From NCBI GenBank assembly GCA_944472135.2, contig OX235270.1:143173632-143237631 (forward strand): a stretch of DNA of 64,000 bases, written 5' to 3'. The notes under the pieces are model-generated. The model saw only the letters and a program-made list of their open reading frames with translations, had not been told where the DNA came from and did not search any database. Shown piece after piece: positions 46,986 to 58,204 of this stretch. This stretch comes from Trichobilharzia regenti. Lineage: Eukaryota; Platyhelminthes; Trematoda; Strigeidida; Schistosomatidae. How positions within the stretch are numbered: the first letter of the stretch is position 1; each line of letters starts with the position of its first letter. A program made the translations under genes and the position numbers.

Positions 46986-47295
46986 GATCTTCTCGGTCAC
47001 TTCAAGAAATAAGTGATGTTAATGCTGAGCTCGAAGTATTCGACATCGAAATTCATTATTCTTATTGTAGATTTCGTTTTGAAATGTATTCAGGACAACT
47101 CTTAGTAATAAGAATATTTAATAAAGTTTATTTTGAATTTGATAAACACAACTAAGTAAATACCTGTGAAATACACATTTCAAACTGGGTAATAATAAGA
47201 GTAACGTAAATTGAACAATAAAACTTCTACAAAATCAGTATAAAAAGGATCTAATTTTTTTCCAAATGTCAACATTTCCTGGCAGACACCTGAAT

Positions 47296-50200
47296 TCACT
47301 TAGATTCATATCCAACAGCCTTTTTATATTCAGCTAATGTGATCTGTCCATCTTTATCGGAGTCAAGTATTCGCATTACATCCTGTAAGAGAAAGAATGT
47401 TTGTAGGATAAAAAAAGGGAACGAGATGAAATTTGAAATATGGTTTGTGACAAACTCCGTTTTGACCATAATTAAAATGATCTATTAATACAGAGGAAAC
47501 TAGATGCTTAGGTATTTGTCTGGTTATTACGAAACATTTGAAGTAAAAACGAGAGAAAGACAAGGCTGACTAATATCGCCAATAATATTCCTAATTGTGA
47601 TGGATTCGACTGTACGGTAAACGACGGGAAGCAAGGAGACAGGATTACTTTGGACTAACAAGAAGACTCGAGATAATCTGAACTTTGAAGATAACTTGTG
47701 TCTAATGTCACATAAACTCGACAATCAACAAGCCTGAGCCGACAAGTTGGCAGAAGAAGCAGTAAAGACGAGACTTCAAGTAAATATTGGGGAAGACAGA
47801 GGTGATGAGGATCAGCAACCAGCAACAACTACCACTCACCATCAACCGGGGAAAAATGTAAGGGAACTCACATCTCTTAATTGTCTGGATGGGGCATGGA
47901 TATCAAAGCTAGGCAGGATCAGAAATCAGTTTCAAAACCTGCTGTACTAAGAGAGAGAGAGAGAACAAAACTAGGATTTAAAACACCGATATTAAGTTAG
48001 TTACTCCATAGCGGTCACGGAAAGCATTCCTGACGGACTTTAAGCTTTTGTCAATAGCGTCCTTTATCGGTTCACTACTGAAGATCAGACGATCGACCAG
48101 AAAGAATTAGCAAGAAGAAACTCTGGGAATGAACCAATCAATAATCGGTTTCTCAAGAAAAATCCCAAAGAAAATGAGGATGAATTTGACAAACACTGAG
48201 GAGACCGCTGGGTGGCACTGCGCCTTAGAAAAGCTGTCGACTGGGACCTGAATGGAGTGAAATGGAGGAGATCCTTTGGAGGAGGAGATGAGTGCCTATG
48301 GGCAATCGTGTAGCCAGCTAAATAGGAATGCAGAATAACAGGACAGAATGAAGATATACTGTTAAAGCCCTTTAATTTACTCGAAGCCCAAGGGAATAAC
48401 GGTAATGTTTGCAGAGGGCCAGCGTTTTATTCTAAATATCTACAACGGAATCTGTAGAAATTAATGAAGTGTGTGAGATATTGAATCTGAAAGGCAAACT
48501 TTATCCACCTCTGGTAGACTCTTGACCTTGTGACTATCAGAAGTAAAGGAGATTTATTTCTTAAACCACATCAACCACACTTTCATCCAACCTAGGAGAT
48601 AATCTGTATTTCACTTAATTTACTATTATCACCATTTTAAAGCAAGGTGTTGTTTTGATCAGAATCTCATTAGTTGTTAACATGGAATTTATTTTTCTAA
48701 ATGTCATGTAGTCAAGATCACATGATTTAATGAAGAATTCGCAAAAGTAAAGATACATTATATGAAAGGAGTGCCTTTGGATTCTTAGTTGTCATTCCGT
48801 TCTGTGTAATAAACAATATTTTGTCTAACACTGCATGGATAAAATCCTATTTCAGCACTTGAAATACTTTACTTTAGTGAAACATAATTCAGACTGCATT
48901 AACGCATTCATGCATAGGCTTATGAAATGAACGAAATTTACCTTGCCTACAGTTTAAATGAAGAAATCGTAACGGATTTAAGCTGCAAATATACAACTCA
49001 ATTTTGTAAAGTCGCCGGCTTAGTAAACACTAGTGTCTGACACGAAAAGACATATGTAAAAATACTCACACAAGTAATCAATCAAAACTTGGTTCTAAAC
49101 TGAACCATCACTAACATCCTGCCAAAATAAAATTCTATCAGAAAAGGTTTTTTCAAGTCTCCTGCATTCACGCTGGGATTCACTTGTAAATTTCTGTACA
49201 GTCACACGCTTACCATAAGTACAGTTTATAGCATATGTGTAGACATCGGGCAGTGTGGTAGTAAGTAATTCCATTGTAGTTTCTTTATTAGATGTATAAC
49301 ACAGTGAGTGAAACAGTATTATTTTACTGGATGACGAGGTTTCGAACAAAATTTATTGTTCATAATCATTGCATTAGTTATAATTACATGACTTCACAAC
49401 TTGAGTTTTATCGTTTTCTTTGTCCACTCCTATTTGTCGTCGTAGGCGTGGTAGTAGAATTTTTCAGATGTCTGGATGGACACGTGTTGAATCATTCCTA
49501 TTACACGTATTCTCTCTCAGTTGATTCGATAAGCAAAGCTCCCGTTGTCAATCTCTCCCTCCACCCTGTTACAATAGATTTTAAAACTGTCATCTTATCA
49601 CATCCTGTTGTATGAATGCGTGTTATTGCATGTAGTGAGTGGTACAGCTGAACTATTCTTCAGATTTCTTATCTTATTCGGGTCAACTAATTTAGATTTT
49701 GCTAGGTTTTTATGCTCAGCTAATCTGACTGACTGACGCCGTTCAACTACTTTGACCTACATATTTGACCTGACAATCATTCCAGCAGGGTATTAGATAA
49801 ACTAAATTGTTTTGTTTTAAAGGCTCTACAGGATCTTTCCTCTAATCTACTAAGCTTGTTTGTGGGTGGTTTGAAGACCAGCCGCTTTTATTTCTGCCAG
49901 AATTGTTAAGAATTCTGTGTAAGGTTTCCGAGGTTCCTCCCTTGTATGAAATCACTACAGATGATTTAGATTCTTTATTGTCGGTGTTATGTTGCGCATA
50001 TTTGACATGCATGTCGTCAACAGTATTATTATTATCACTATCACTACTATCATTTTTATTTTATTTTACACTTCCCGACATACTTCCTGAATAATTTATC
50101 AGGGTAATTTTTAGGTTTCAAAGCTTCTCTTGCATGCCTCCCTTCCTGTCTTAGATTTTCCTTGGTACTACTTAGTTTTTGTGCCCCGTTGTCATTTGAA

Positions 50201-53086
50201 CATTTCACCGGTTCTATTTTCACTGACATGGGTGGGATGATCGGAAGTCCAGATATCTGTTTAAATGTGTGATTTTCCTGTAAACACTAGTGTTTAACTT
50301 CCCATTTTTTTTTCCTTTTTACGTTGCAATCTAAAATTGGAAGCTCCCCTTCCAGACTTTCCAATTCATAAGTAAATTGAATGGATAACAGAAGCTTTGT
50401 TTATTGAATCAAGTCCAAGTACATGTAATAGGAATGATTAAACACCTCTCTACCCAGATATCTGGAAAGTTCTACTACCACGCCTACGACGACAAATAGG
50501 AGAAGACAAAGAAAACTATAAATCTCAAGTTTCAAAGTTGTGTGATTATAATTGATGATATGATTATGAACAGAAATAAATTGTGTTCGAAACGTCATCC
50601 AGTAAATAACAGTGTTTCACTGATGACTGTGTGATACATCTAATAAACAAACTAATATGGAATTACAGTTGACCGTAATATTCACTTCAGAAAAATCTTA
50701 GATAAATTGCGAGATTAGTTATTATATACCTGATTTGCAATCTACCGCTTCTACACCAAAACTATTTTAGGAAGTCTATGCGATATTGTGAATATTTACT
50801 TATAATATTCTGATCCACAAGTGGAATAATACCAGACAGAACTAATTTATTCATTCTTTGAAAAGACGCCACTCAGGTAATCATTCTGACTGAACGATTT
50901 AATAATTCTGAAAAACTAAGGTGACATTCAGGGATATAAAGAAGTTTTATTTGACTATGGCTAACCGATGGCATTCAGGAGTGCAAGCCTAACCAATTGA
51001 AATAATAATGACATCCGTCGTTTTAAGCACGTATATACATATTTGACCTTAGTGGCAGGTGCACAAACTCCAATGAACACGTGCAATAACTTAGTTTTTT
51101 AAAATAATAATTGTACGACAAATTCTAAGTTTAAACCGGTTGCATCCAACTGAATAAATAAGAGGAATATGCAACTTCAGCGGAATTTATTATTGTCAAC
51201 CTTAGGTTAGTGAGTAGTACAGGAGAGGACCAGTCAACAGCTCTGCCCACCGTGGCAGTCACATCTAATGAAGAACATTAGGTAATCTAAATTGCATGGG
51301 ATGGCTCGAAAGAGAAACCTTGTAAAATTGAAACACATCCTTATTTCAACCCAGGGTTCAGGTGCTGCGTTAATTACTATGATTTGTTTTCATCGGATAA
51401 CATCCTAGATAAATAAGGTATTGAAAAGTTTGAATACACCTGTAAATGACTTATTGTGAGTTTTTTATTTCATGTGGTGGTGCGATATGGACAATGTGTT
51501 CCAACGGAATATTATTCTTATATATTGCTGCAGTTCAATACTGCATTAGCAAGTGGATACTAATACATGCATGTGAACATTCTATTTTATGTAGTTTAAT
51601 GTAAGCCAAAATCACACCCTAAATGATTGGCTGAAAAACATTAACTGTAAACATATACATATCAGTTTGATCAATGAAGAATATACTTTGGCTTCTGTGT
51701 CTTGCCTTCTACTGTTATAGTACTATGAGAGATGTAGTTCCATATTAATTGATTTACTGCATAAATATCACTGCGGAATGGTATCATTTACTGGACAACG
51801 CTTTGAACATAATCTGCTGCTCTCATATTCATATCATCAGTTGTAAATGTACAACTTCGAAACTCGATCTCGACAGATCACTTTCCTTCTCCCCATTCTT
51901 CTTAAAGGTAGTAAAATTCCCCCGAATGTCCAAGCAAGTGTTAAATCATTCCTACTGCGCTTGTCCTCAGATGACTTAACAACTTTTCTGTGGACATCTG
52001 GTGAATTCTACTACCCCTACGACGAATGAGAAGCAAGAATGAGATCTGTCAGAATCGATTTTCAAAGTTGTGTGTTTACAAGTGAAGATATGGTTTTTAC
52101 GAGTTGATCACGGATTGATATCAGTTAGAGAACGATTGAAAACCAGGTAGTAGTGCGTCGGTGGCACAGTGGTTAGGACTCTCGCCGACCATGCACATGG
52201 TCCGGGGTTCGAGCCCACACCGGCGCACACCTGATATTTACGGTCAGCCCGCTAAATTTGGGCTACCGATATCCATGCTGAAAATTCCATACTTGTACCA
52301 AAAATACAGTGTGGAATCAAGCTGTAAATCAAAAAAAAAATAGTACTGGAGAGCTGCAGTTTAATCCTAGTTTGGGAATCATCGACAGTACCCACCCACC
52401 ACAGGGATCCGAACTCAAGACCTTTCGGTTACAAGGTGAGCTCGTATACGATTCAGCCACTAGGACCCGATCCAATGGCTCATGAATTCTGACTTCTACC
52501 GATTCTTGATTTAGCGCTATCCCAACCAATCTCGTTGATGGGACATCCATCCACACATGTGACATCTAATTCGACCTCACTGGTCACGACTTCTCACTAG
52601 AACTCCAGGAAACTCCATCCTGTAGCAAGTCACTAGCGAGCATCAGATTATTTTTCTATAGTTTGGTTTGTAAGGGTTAGTTATGTTTTTACGAGTTGAT
52701 CACGGATTGATATCAGTTAGAGAACCATTGAAATCACTGATCAACTCTTAAAAGCATAACTAACCCTCACAAACCAAACCATAGAAGATATGATTATGAA
52801 CATTAAACTGTGTACAAAATGTCACCCAGCAAGTGATACTACTTCCCTATGTAATGTATCTAATAAACAAATTAATATGTAATAACATGTCATCATAATG
52901 CTCAATTTTTACACATATTATTAACATATTTTATCACAGAAGTACGGTTTTAAAACTTACATTGATACAGTCATCATCCATTCCTAATTCTTTCAGTCCA
53001 GATTTCAACTCTTCATAGGAGACTACATTGTCTCCATTTTTATCTAGCTGTTTGAATAGGTTAAGGTACGTCTCTTTGCAGGGCAT
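47296..53086 (-). CDS. Two-EF-hand calcium-binding protein, copy 5
   Basis: 70-residue protein on the minus strand. Exon 1 is 53086-52961 (42 codons, donor GTAAGT). Exon 2 is 47382-47296 (28 codons plus stop, acceptor TCTCTTACAG), phase 0. MPCKETYLNLFKQL precedes loop 1, residues 15-26, DKNGDNVVSYEE, where Gly6 is replaced by Asn. Loop 2, residues 49-60, is DSDKDGQITLAE, canonical. It ends YKKAVGYESK. A TTCTTTCTGTAG acceptor at about 53129, 42 nt before the ATG, could receive a leader or 5' UTR exon. The 5.6-kb intron is the largest in the family and is filled by a LINE relic, SINEs and inverted repeats, yet the splice sites are the best of all copies. Inferred cytosolic calcium sensor or buffer. 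Confidence 0.87.
47545..48420 (+). pseudogene. RTE-type LINE fragment (in intron of copy 5)
   Basis: Plus strand, antisense to the host gene. It reads RQG-like KTRLTNIANNIP, then DSTVRTN-type sequence, LNFEDNLCLMSHKLDNQQA (RT motif C, degraded from FADD to FEDN, about 47681), LAEEAVKTRLQVNIG, and later LRKAVDWDLNGV-like terminal pieces. The 3' end AAAGCCCTTTAATTTACTCG (48365) is a diverged form of the RTE end. Many stops. Confidence 0.6.
48421..49289. other. Unrecognised intron sequence
   Basis: Nothing recognised. Confidence 0.3.
49290..50660. repeat. Large inverted repeat with 0.9-kb spacer (in intron)
   Basis: Arms 49290-49520 and about 50430-50660 match as reverse complements. Both encode, in opposite senses, a FLCPLLFVVVGVVVEF / FLCLLLFVVVGVVVEL-like string, and both contain GTCGTCGTAGGCGTGGTAGT-type sequence. 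A third, sense-oriented relative lies at 51750-52080. The spacer has no gene I recognise. Perhaps termini of an unidentified element. Confidence 0.6.
50661..51749. other. Unrecognised intron sequence
   Basis: Nothing recognised. Confidence 0.3.
51750..52085 (+). repeat. Third copy of the 49290 repeat
   Basis: Same order as 49305-49520: GGAATGGTATCATTTACTGG, CATATTCATATCATCAGTTG, then TGTCCAAGCAAGTGTTAAAT and TCATTCCTACTGC. Diverged. Confidence 0.5.
52095..52660 (-). repeat. SINE-B interrupted by SINE-A1
   Basis: Outer part 52095-52147 (GATCACGGATTGATATCAGT) resumes at 52346 with CTGGAGAGCTGCAG. The ribozyme-like module is reversed: GTACTG, TCGATGATTCCCAAACTAGG, ATTAAAC. The older element; the insertion splits its GGTAGTACTGG site. 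Confidence 0.75.
52153..52340 (+). mobile_element. SINE-A1, full length
   Basis: 188 bp, flanked by TAGTA (52148-52152 and 52341-52345). The tRNA-like head has acceptor strand GCGTCGG paired with CCGGCGC, A box GTGGCACAGTGG and B box GGTTCGAGCC (52206-52215). The body GGGCTACCGATATCCATGC and the tail AGCTGTAAATC plus A10 follow. The same family as 23485-23672. Confidence 0.82.
52656..52784. repeat. Inverted repeat, 48-bp arms
   Basis: Arms 52656-52703 and 52737-52784 with a few mismatches and a 33-nt loop containing GATATCAGTTAGAGAACC. Both arms are the 3' end of SINE-B, outward facing. Confidence 0.8.
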
Positions 53087-53128
53087 TTTTTTTCAGATAA
53101 TTCTTCTTGGTTAAAACGTCAAAGATTC

Positions 53129-54241
53129 CTACAGAAAGAAAGAATTTTCGATTTATGTAAACATGTATTACTCTTCAAAGTCATATCAATGAAGTTTATA
53201 GTAATTTAATACACCAGTAAACCTTTGTAAAAGACATTTTGATGAACATAGAGACTCTTAGGATTACGATTTTCAAACCAGATTTGCATCAAGTATTCAT
53301 GAGGTACATATACACGGACAAATTAGTGGTAAAGTAATTGTGCAGTTAAGACACTGAGTTATGCTTACACAGTGTTCAATTAAAAGGCCTAACTGACCCA
53401 CATCGGGATGTTTGATTAAAAAAATCACCCGGTTGAAAGGCAGAAGCTAAGTCAGTCTTCCGGACACCGTGTACAACTTATCAGCATATGTTTTTAGACG
53501 AAACACTTTGTGAATGAAGGATGAAAGCATATTTTCGCAATTCTTATAAGGAAACCGGAAGTATATGTACACACACACATACTATAAGAACATTAGCAGT
53601 CATGACACATTGTGGTGATATAAAACACCACATTACTTTATTTATTCGATTCATCATACGTCTCTGACAATATCTGTTGGATAGTGGTGGAATAGCCTAA
53701 GTAATATCGAATCATTGACACTTGCAGCCTAAAATACACATTAATAATGAAAACTACAGTAAAGTGTCTCACACATTTAAAATTTGGTCAGTTTTTCAAA
53801 ATACTTACACTGTTGAAATATGTTGTCAATAACACAAATCTCTGCCTTATATTTATATATGTGAAACAACAGAATTTCCTGTAGTCAGCCTAATACGCAA
53901 TCCAGTGTTCTGTATTGGTTGTGTACATTTGATTTGTGCAATTCTATGCAAATAATGGCATTGAAATGTCCACTTCAGAATTTTGTCATTTTGATTTGAG
54001 AATTACCATAGTCAAGTGGCAGGTCAGATGATATCAAAAGCGCAGTAAGCATAAACAAATTTCTGTCAAATTTTGGAAGATCACAAGGTGTTGTTTCTAT
54101 CAGTTGTGAAACCTTCTCAGGTAAACCTAAAGCTCAAGTAAACAATAAATATCCGCAATGAAAATGATTAAAAATTTAATTCACTAAATCACATTGAAGT
54201 TCAAAAAGACCAAAGTAAGATACTACTGTAATACACTTAAG
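53129..54241. other. Upstream region of EF-hand copy 5
   Basis: Should hold the minus-strand promoter. No named repeat seen. No certain TATA box. Confidence 0.4.
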
Positions 54242-54428
54242 GTGTCAACGATAGCTTATTTAACAAAAGGCCCCTAGGTACAGAGTCCAAAGCAGATGTG
54301 TAGTCTAAGAAAGCACCACGAACATATTTAACAAAGGTGCTTAATATGTTCGTACTGCTTTCTTAGACTACACATCTGCTTTTGACTCTGTACCTAGGGG
54401 CCTTTTGTTAAATAAGCTATCGTTGACA
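54242..54428. repeat. Foldback of LINE 5' end
   Basis: 54242-54314 is the near-exact reverse complement of 54357-54428, and the similarity continues with mismatches to a short central loop around 54332-54340. The right arm is the motif A coding part of the LINE that follows. Confidence 0.85.
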
Positions 54429-55388
54429 CAAACAGGATCCTGGGCAAAGAGTTGGTTGCATTCCTATTTTTCTGATAGAATGCAGTATACTGTATATAAC
54501 GGCAAATCTTCTTCTACCTCGCTTACAAAATCCGGTGTTCCACAAGGTGCTGTCCTCTCTCCTTTTCTTTTTTCTTTCTTCCTACATGACCTACCTCATT
54601 CAAACGAAACTAACTTTGTCAAATATGCAGATGATCTGACTGTATCACTGCCTATCACTTCCGAGTCTGACAGCTCCAAACTTAATAGCTTTCTGTTGGA
54701 CATCAACAACTGGTCCAAGTCAAATGGTCTTATATTAAATCCTTCCAAATGTCAGGCACTTGACTTTACTTTCAAGCATCGACGTGACTTACTTGAACTA
54801 GTTAGCTCGCATGATCCCTGTAGCATAGATGGCACGGAAATTGAAACCAAATCAAGCATTAAATACCTTGGATTAGTTCTTTCCTCTGACCTTTCATGGT
54901 CATCCCACATCTTATCTATCTCTAAGAAAATGTTTCGTCTTACCTTCTACATTAAAAAGTTAAGACAATCAGGTATCAACCAACCTTTAGTTTTGCAATT
55001 TTTAAACTCCTGTATTTTACCTATTGTACTCTATTGCTCTCCATTAATCTTTCCTGGGCTTCTCAAAAAAGATTATATCATATTACGAAGAGTATTAAAT
55101 GCTGTGAGTAGAGCTTGTGGTCTGCCACTGCATGAGCTCGCTAATACTATAGTCGAGAGGCATATAAATTCCTGTACGAAATGGGCAAAGGCTATACTGT
55201 CAGACCCTCTGCACCCCCTTTATTCACACCTGTCCCCTTGTATCTCATCAGGTAGGACGAGAAGTCAATATAAAAAGTTATATGCTCGTACCACTAAGTA
55301 TAGAAATTCTACAATACCCTATTTAGCGCGTACTTTATGTGACGAAGACTCTGTTAGACGTGAAACTTACAAGTTACTATGTAATTAG
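54345..55388 (+). CDS. CR1/Jockey-like LINE reverse transcriptase, 5'-truncated
   Basis: Open frame from after the stop at 54342 to the stop at 55386, with no stop or frameshift inside. It begins at RT motif A, AFLDYTSAFDSVPRG (catalytic Asp at about 54366 and 54384). It continues SGVPQGAVLSPFLFSFFLHD (motif B, near 54532-54590) and FVKYADDLTVSLP (motif C, YADD at 54624-54635), then IKYLGLVLSSDLSWSSH, the thumb, and a C-terminus CISSGRTRSQYKKLYARTTK. The endonuclease and N-terminal RT are missing. An AT-rich 3' tail ends in an ATT-repeat at 55708-55731, as in CR1-type LINEs. No Met start: it is a truncated insert, though the intact frame suggests a recent event. Related pieces: 5933, 33283, 62985. 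Confidence 0.82.
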   Translation, partial: YVRTAFLDYTSAFDSVPRGLLLNKLSLTQTGSWAKSWLHSYFSDRMQYTVYNGKSSSTSLTKSGVPQGAVLSPFLFSFFLHDLPHSNETNFVKYADDLTVSLPITSESDSSKLNSFLLDINNWSKSNGLILNPSKCQALDFTFKHRRDLLELVSSHDPCSIDGTEIETKSSIKYLGLVLSSDLSWSSHILSISKKMFRLTFYIKKLRQSGINQPLVLQFLNSCILPIVLYCSPLIFPGLLKKDYIILRRVLNAVSRACGLPLHELANTIVERHINSCTKWAKAILSDPLHPLYSHLSPCISSGRTRSQYKKLYARTTKYRNSTIPYLARTLCDEDSVRRETYKLLCN

Positions 55389-55731
55389 CACAGTGAATCG
55401 ACCCTTTTATCGTTCATCTTTCTGTATTTTATGGTGTCACACTTTCTATCGTTTAAATCGTTACTCTGCTATTTTATATTAGTTGGTATTACTATTATTA
55501 CTACAATTTTGTACTTTATGCATATTTTTCTCCGTATGGCATACAGTATTTTGCTACGTAGCTGCTATAACAATCGTTTTATTACTATTATGTAATGTGT
55601 ATTTTTAATTTTTTTTGTCGTTTTTGAGTAAATTAGATGCAATATTGTACTGAATGCTGAAAATTCCTTGCTGTATCATTAGTACTGTTTTTGGAATAAA
55701 GCAAAAATATTATTATTATTATTATTATTAA
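55389..55731 (+). repeat. LINE 3' region ending in (ATT)n
   Basis: Untranslated 3' part of the preceding LINE, with AATAAAGC near 55695 and seven to eight ATT units at the end. Confidence 0.7.
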
Positions 55732-56040
55732 GGTATGCTTACCTGACCAATGTGCTTGTTTCTTAAAAGATTTATTCTAGCCTATTCTAGTGAATGAATG
55801 CAAATAAAACCATGGAAACAGCATGGATGCTCTGCATTATTAAGAATACGGTGGTTTCAGTTTTACCAGGTTGTAACTTTGAATACCTTACGCTATAGTG
55901 AACGTCATAAGGCTGAGTAAACCACTTTAGCATGTGTACTGAAAGATTTCAAACACTTAGTCGGGATAAAACAGTTATTAATTACATTCTAGTATAAGCA
56001 TATCGGACACTTTTAAAAGCAGTAAGATATACCGACCACT
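55732..56040. other. Unrecognised sequence
   Basis: Nothing recognised. Confidence 0.3.
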
Positions 56041-56890
56041 AATAATGTCACTGTTCTTAAAAGTAATTACCGAATACTCTTTAGTGCAGATTACTGCCTA
56101 TGAACGTAAACCTCTAATTAAAGTACATTTAATGAATAGCTTTATTAGAAGACGAAGATTATCTCAAGACTGTGATGTGATTCCACGAAACATTTCTAAC
56201 AACTTGATCACACATTCACTCGTCAAACTAATTTATGTGGAAAATAAAAACCAAATGAAAATAAACAAAATGATAAGGGATTCAAGAATAAGAAAGACAG
56301 TTATAATTAACACTACGTTTGGTTATATAATCAGACAAGGATTATGAATTTAGGATAAGTGTAGTAATAAATTGTTTTGTACGGATATGGAAGGGGGGCA
56401 GCTTGAGTTTACGAATAGCTATCGCCTTGGTGTATTTCAATGAGCGACCTTGACTAATTGCATAAATAACCACAGAAGGTGTTTTGACACGTGCCCCGTG
56501 ATTCATATCGACTAAGTGTTTAGCTATAGGTGGATTTGGTAGTCTGTAAATTGAGTTTATCGAGGTTCCACACTTAATTTACTCTTCTAGTCATTCGCAC
56601 ACATGTTCTCCCACCCTCACATGCAAGGCGCGATTGCTTCTCTCTGTGTATGTGTGACCACAAACACACATGTAAATTGGTATATAGTGTGTGATGTAAC
56701 GTGGTCATTCGTTCGATGTTGAGGCTTGTAGTGGCGTATATTCTGGTCGACTGAATTTAGTCTCTGCCTTACTACTACTACTACTACTATTTGTTGCCTC
56801 ACTGTGTAGTGATTTGATGTAAACATGCTCTTCTGGAATGGAATAGAGCGTAAGCTTTGGAACCAACTCACTCCCATACGGGTTTAAAAA
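56040..56890 (-). pseudogene. Penelope-like element with GIY-YIG remnant
   Basis: Minus strand: MGVSWFQSLRSIPFQK at 56877-56830, then YQFTCVFVVTHTQREA, a frameshifted form of a C.CGHTYIGRSNRAL-type GIY-YIG core (about 56690-56620). Next come AKHLVDMNHGARVKT and ISQGRSLKYTKAIAIRKLKL (about 56525-56400). The 3' tail matches 45840-45935. Same family as 44750-45935, opposite strand. A run of ACT/AGT triplets at 56770-56790 disrupts it. Confidence 0.65.
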
Positions 56891-58204
56891 CGTTAACGTT
56901 TATCCATTTTTGGAAAGTTTATCGGTAAATATTTAATTTCTATTATCTTTGAGGTGAGGTATAAAGTATAAAGTTCATGGATTACTGGTCATCTTTCATG
57001 CTTTAATTTTAAGAGACTATGTAGATATCTGAAGTATTCTGAATCTGAAAGAGTTTTATTGACTGCAATATTAAAAGTTGACTCCTTGTGGTCTGAACAC
57101 TGGAAACCAATCTCTAACTCCTAAAGCATAACTGAAAGACACCATCGAGAGACACACAGTCAGAAGACGCTCTAATGACAGAAAAATGACTGTTATTTGT
57201 GTTTAGATCTATGTGGTTCCATGTAAAACTACCAAAGTCAAAAACTCCAAATTACCTAAAGAGTCCCGTCAATCAGCTGTACGGTTGAGTCTAGATGTCA
57301 AACGAGTGCTTAGAATCAAGCTGAATATTCCCAACAAGGTGGAATCAAAACTATGTGCATAAAAGTCACATGCCAACAATTCCTGCAGACAGTTCAAGGT
57401 TAGAATCACCTTTATTCAACGAAACAGAATCGCATCGTGCAACACATTATCAACATATTGTACAACCACAATGACAGCCATCAGGGGTTAAGTAGTGAAA
57501 ATGACAATTAATAAGGATTAAGTTAATAAATGATATGCGAGTGTCAAAACAATGACAAACAGTCTAGAAGAAAAATGCATAATAATTGCAAAGTTATTTG
57601 AAACCTCAGAATAAGTATAAGCTTTACAATTAGACTGTTCACAAGGAATTTTTACAATGTACTTCTGTGACGGCAGAAGGTAGAAGAAACAGTAACGGAG
57701 TTTTTTATTAAAGAAACATTCATCATACATATATACCTCATAATGACATTAAAAGTCAGCTACGTCAGTGGACAGTAAACTGTCCTGATAGGTTTTACAT
57801 TCGTTTAAGGTTATACAAATGCATGAAAAGTTGTCCAATGAGATCATTTCCGAACCAGAACGTCAACTAAGTCCACATTTGAGGAATAAATACTTTCACC
57901 TCTGTAGCCATTAATTTTAAAAAAATATTGATTTCAATTTCTGACCGCCTCCTTTCAATAGACTTTTATATAGCACATGCAACACTTCCTTTCCTAAGTT
58001 CCGTTGATTGCCTTTTTGGACTAGAATTCGAAAGTTTTTAGTCAACAGTTAGACGAACATGTTCGAAAGTAAAGAAGGCTCTTATTCATCGTAATTTTTA
58101 AAATTTCACTGATATTATCCTCAGTGTATCCAAAGAAGACAGAGCGAAGCATCAGTTGGTCCCTTGAATCAAGTGTTCGACTAATCATGTATATTTTAAA
58201 TCGG
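56891..58204. other. Gene-free stretch
   Basis: 1.3 kb with no recognised feature. Confidence 0.35.

Noticed and set aside
49292..49615. 107-codon frame with a hydrophobic VVVGVVVEF stretch, possible membrane protein
   Set aside because: The same stretch occurs inverted at 50401-50598 and diverged at 51750, so it is repeat sequence.
52153..52225. tRNA gene
   Set aside because: Acceptor stem, A box and B box are present, but the anticodon arm is irregular. The same sequence with a shared 3' body and A-tail recurs at 23485, so it is a SINE head.
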